A stretch of 10,066 nt of DNA from Caldilineaceae bacterium (GTDB lineage Bacteria > Chloroflexota > Anaerolineae > Caldilineales > Caldilineaceae): the NCBI GenBank assembly GCA_015494005.1, contig WGCB01000106.1:1-10066 (forward strand), written 5' to 3'. Below the pieces are notes generated by a model. It was given only the letters and a program-made list of their open reading frames with translations, did not search any database and was not told the origin of the DNA. Shown here one piece after another: positions 8,907 to 10,066 of this stretch; position 1 is the stretch's first letter; each line of letters opens with the position of its first letter. The position numbers and the translations under genes were made by a program.

Positions 8907-8960
8907 TCGACAAGACGGAACCCGTTGAGCCCTGGCCGCACTCCTTGGTCCGCCTGGATG

Positions 8961-8968
8961 AAAGGAGG
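8961..8968 (+). promoter_or_regulatory. Ribosome-binding site deciding the start at 8976
   Basis: AAAGGAGG ends 7 bases before ATG 8976. The upstream in-frame ATG at 8925 lacks such a motif. The surrounding GATGAAAGGAGG is identical to the one ahead of the stress-protein gene (3754-3765). Confidence 0.75.
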
Positions 8969-8975
8969 CGGGACC

Positions 8976-9434
8976 ATGAAGCCCCAGAACCGTGAGGATC
9001 GGTCCGTGCAGCGGCTGCGCCGGATCGCCCGTGTCTGGAGCGCGGTGCTGGTGATCTATGCCCTGTTGGCGCTGGGCCAGGCCCTCTGGAATCTGGCGAC
9101 CGTCGGGGTGGTGGATCCCCACGCGGTGGCGGGGTACGGCCCGGAAGAGGCCTTGCCCCCGATCCTGATGTTGCTGAGCATCCTTGGCCTGGCCCTGGCC
9201 TGGCGCTGGGAGGGATGGGGAGGAGCCATCGCGGTGCTCTTTCAGCTGGCCAACCTCCTCGTCCTGTTCGTGGAGCGGCCCATCTCCCAGGGCTTCGCCC
9301 GGGCCGTGGTCCCCTACGCGATCAGCCTGGCCATCGCCATCCCAGGAGTGCTCTTCCTGGTCTGCTGGTGGCATGGACGAGACCCATCAGGGCAAGATCA
9401 CTCAGGAAACATGCCGGGCGGAGTTCGGGCCTAG
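8976..9434 (+). CDS. Four-helix membrane protein of unknown function
   Basis: A 152-residue protein. It has a basic N-terminus (VQRLRRIARVW) and then four hydrophobic segments at ~20-44, ~61-76, ~82-99 and ~111-131. The PEEALPPILMLLSILGLALAWRWEG region (57-80) ends in AWRWEGWGG, a pattern I associate with small uncharacterised bacterial membrane proteins. The positive N-terminus suggests that it faces the cytoplasm. The C-terminal ~20 residues are hydrophilic. No catalytic or binding motif is visible. It lies 69 bases after the small acidic protein and could share its transcript, which would then end at the terminator at 9538-9576. Confidence 0.75.
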   Translation: MKPQNREDRSVQRLRRIARVWSAVLVIYALLALGQALWNLATVGVVDPHAVAGYGPEEALPPILMLLSILGLALAWRWEGWGGAIAVLFQLANLLVLFVERPISQGFARAVVPYAISLAIAIPGVLFLVCWWHGRDPSGQDHSGNMPGGVRA

Positions 9435-9537
9435 CCCAACTTGCTCGGCCCATAGCGGCACACGGGCGCCGCGGCGACTGCCGTGACACTCGGGGATGAC
9501 TCCTTCACACAATCGACCCGTCAACGACGCCTCGTAG

Positions 9538-9576
9538 AAGCGACCTCCGGCCCCCAGGCCATCGGGTCGCTTTTTT
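9538..9576 (+). terminator. Rho-independent terminator
   Basis: AAGCGACC (9538-9545) pairs perfectly with GGTCGCTT (9565-9572), and a T-run occupies 9571-9576. The loop itself contains a GGCC-CCCA-GGCC mini-hairpin (9549-9560). It lies 104 bases after the membrane-protein stop and 67 bases before the CMD gene, so it separates the transcripts. The rest of 9435-9642 shows no gene. Confidence 0.85.
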
Positions 9577-9642
9577 CAGGGGCGAAATGGCCGCTCTGTG
9601 ATTTGCTGACCTGTTGGTTTTTCGAGCCAAAGGAGGTCTGTC

Positions 9643-9993
9643 ATGGGAGAGATGTCCGAACGATTGCAGGAAGTGAACCGGCTGCTGGTCCAGCTGCGCA
9701 AACGCTACCCCGCGGAGACGGAAGCCTTCCTCAACTTCATGATGAAGGCGGAGGCCGGCCCGGCCCTGAGCAAGCGGGAGAAGGAGCTGATCAACGTGGC
9801 CCTGGCTGTGGCCGCCCAGTGCGAGTGGTGCATCGCCTTCCACGTGCGCAACGCCCTCCAGGCCGGCGCCACCCAGGACGAGATCGTGGAGGCCGGCTGG
9901 CAGGCGGTGCTCATGCACGGTGGGCCAGCCCTCATGCATCTGGTCCCCCTGTTGCAGGCCCTGGACGAGTTCAGCAAGGAGACCATGGCCTAG
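9643..9993 (+). CDS. AhpD-like carboxymuconolactone decarboxylase-family protein
   Basis: A 116-residue, mostly helical, cytosolic protein with the AhpD/CMD redox motif: E48, then C60-E-W-C63 and H67 (QCEWCIAFHVRNAL). The spacing matches the Glu...Cys-x2-Cys-x3-His proton-relay set of AhpD-type peroxidase partners. ALSKREKELINVALAVAA and GATQDEIVEAGWQAVLMHGGPAL are also typical of the family. It is probably a disulfide-based antioxidant or peroxidase-like enzyme. The exact substrate is unknown, and no AhpC gene is in view. The start is ATG 9643, preceded by an unusually complete Shine-Dalgarno sequence, AAAGGAGGT (9629-9637). The gene lies after a terminator, so it has its own promoter somewhere in 9577-9628, where I see no clear -35/-10 pair. 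Confidence 0.88.
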   Translation: MGEMSERLQEVNRLLVQLRKRYPAETEAFLNFMMKAEAGPALSKREKELINVALAVAAQCEWCIAFHVRNALQAGATQDEIVEAGWQAVLMHGGPALMHLVPLLQALDEFSKETMA

Positions 9994-10054
9994 GCGGGTT
10001 GATCCGATCTGGGCGCGCATCCAGAACAGCCCGAACATTGGGAGGGGAAGAGCG

Positions 10055-10066
10055 ATGGCCCACAGC
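10055..10066 (+). CDS. Possible start of the next gene, cut by the window edge
   Basis: ATG 10055 is preceded by GGGAGGGG (10040-10047), 7-9 bases upstream, and begins M-A-H-S before the window ends. It follows the CMD gene by 61 bases in the same direction. Only four codons are visible, so no function can be given. Confidence 0.4.

Overview
The window is a GC-rich, densely packed bacterial segment. It holds one gene running off the left edge on the minus strand, nine complete genes on the plus strand, and a few bases of a possible further plus-strand gene at the right edge. Strong Shine-Dalgarno sequences (AAAGGAGG, GGGAGG) and some GTG starts fit a high-GC bacterium. The mix of a secreted S8 peptidase, a YflT-like stress protein, PrsW, split LigD domains and NAD+-dependent ligase suggests a thermophilic or soil Chloroflexota lineage. 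That is an inference from gene content only, with low to moderate confidence.

Layout. Bases 1-470 (minus) encode the N-terminus of an exported subtilisin-like peptidase. Bases 471-915 are a divergent non-coding region with four tandem 13-bp repeats, an inverted repeat and an extended -10 promoter candidate. From 916 to 8438 seven plus-strand genes follow closely: a stand-alone LigD-type 3'-phosphoesterase (PE), a PrsW-family intramembrane protease, an MFS transporter, a YflT-like stress protein, an NAD+-dependent DNA ligase without a BRCT domain, a stand-alone LigD-type primase-polymerase (PolDom), and a divergent NRAMP-superfamily transporter. Next come a 100-residue acidic helical protein (8604-8906), a four-helix membrane protein (8976-9434), a clear rho-independent terminator (9538-9576), an AhpD-like carboxymuconolactone decarboxylase-family protein (9643-9993), and a candidate next gene start at 10055.

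How the genes may work together. The most interesting feature is that two of the three enzyme activities of bacterial LigD (end-cleaning PE and end-filling PolDom) occur as separate genes. In place of the ATP-dependent ligase domain there is a divergent NAD+-dependent ligase ending exactly where BRCT should begin. It lies 37 bp upstream of PolDom. No Ku gene or ATP-dependent ligase is in the window. Together they could form a split, NAD+-powered end-joining or gap-repair module. The NRAMP-like transporter starts 18 bp after PolDom, and both PE and PolDom families favour Mn2+, so a metal-supply link is possible. However, its substrate-site residues differ from classical Mn/Fe NRAMPs. PrsW, the MFS protein and the stress protein may be stress-response passengers in the same transcription unit.
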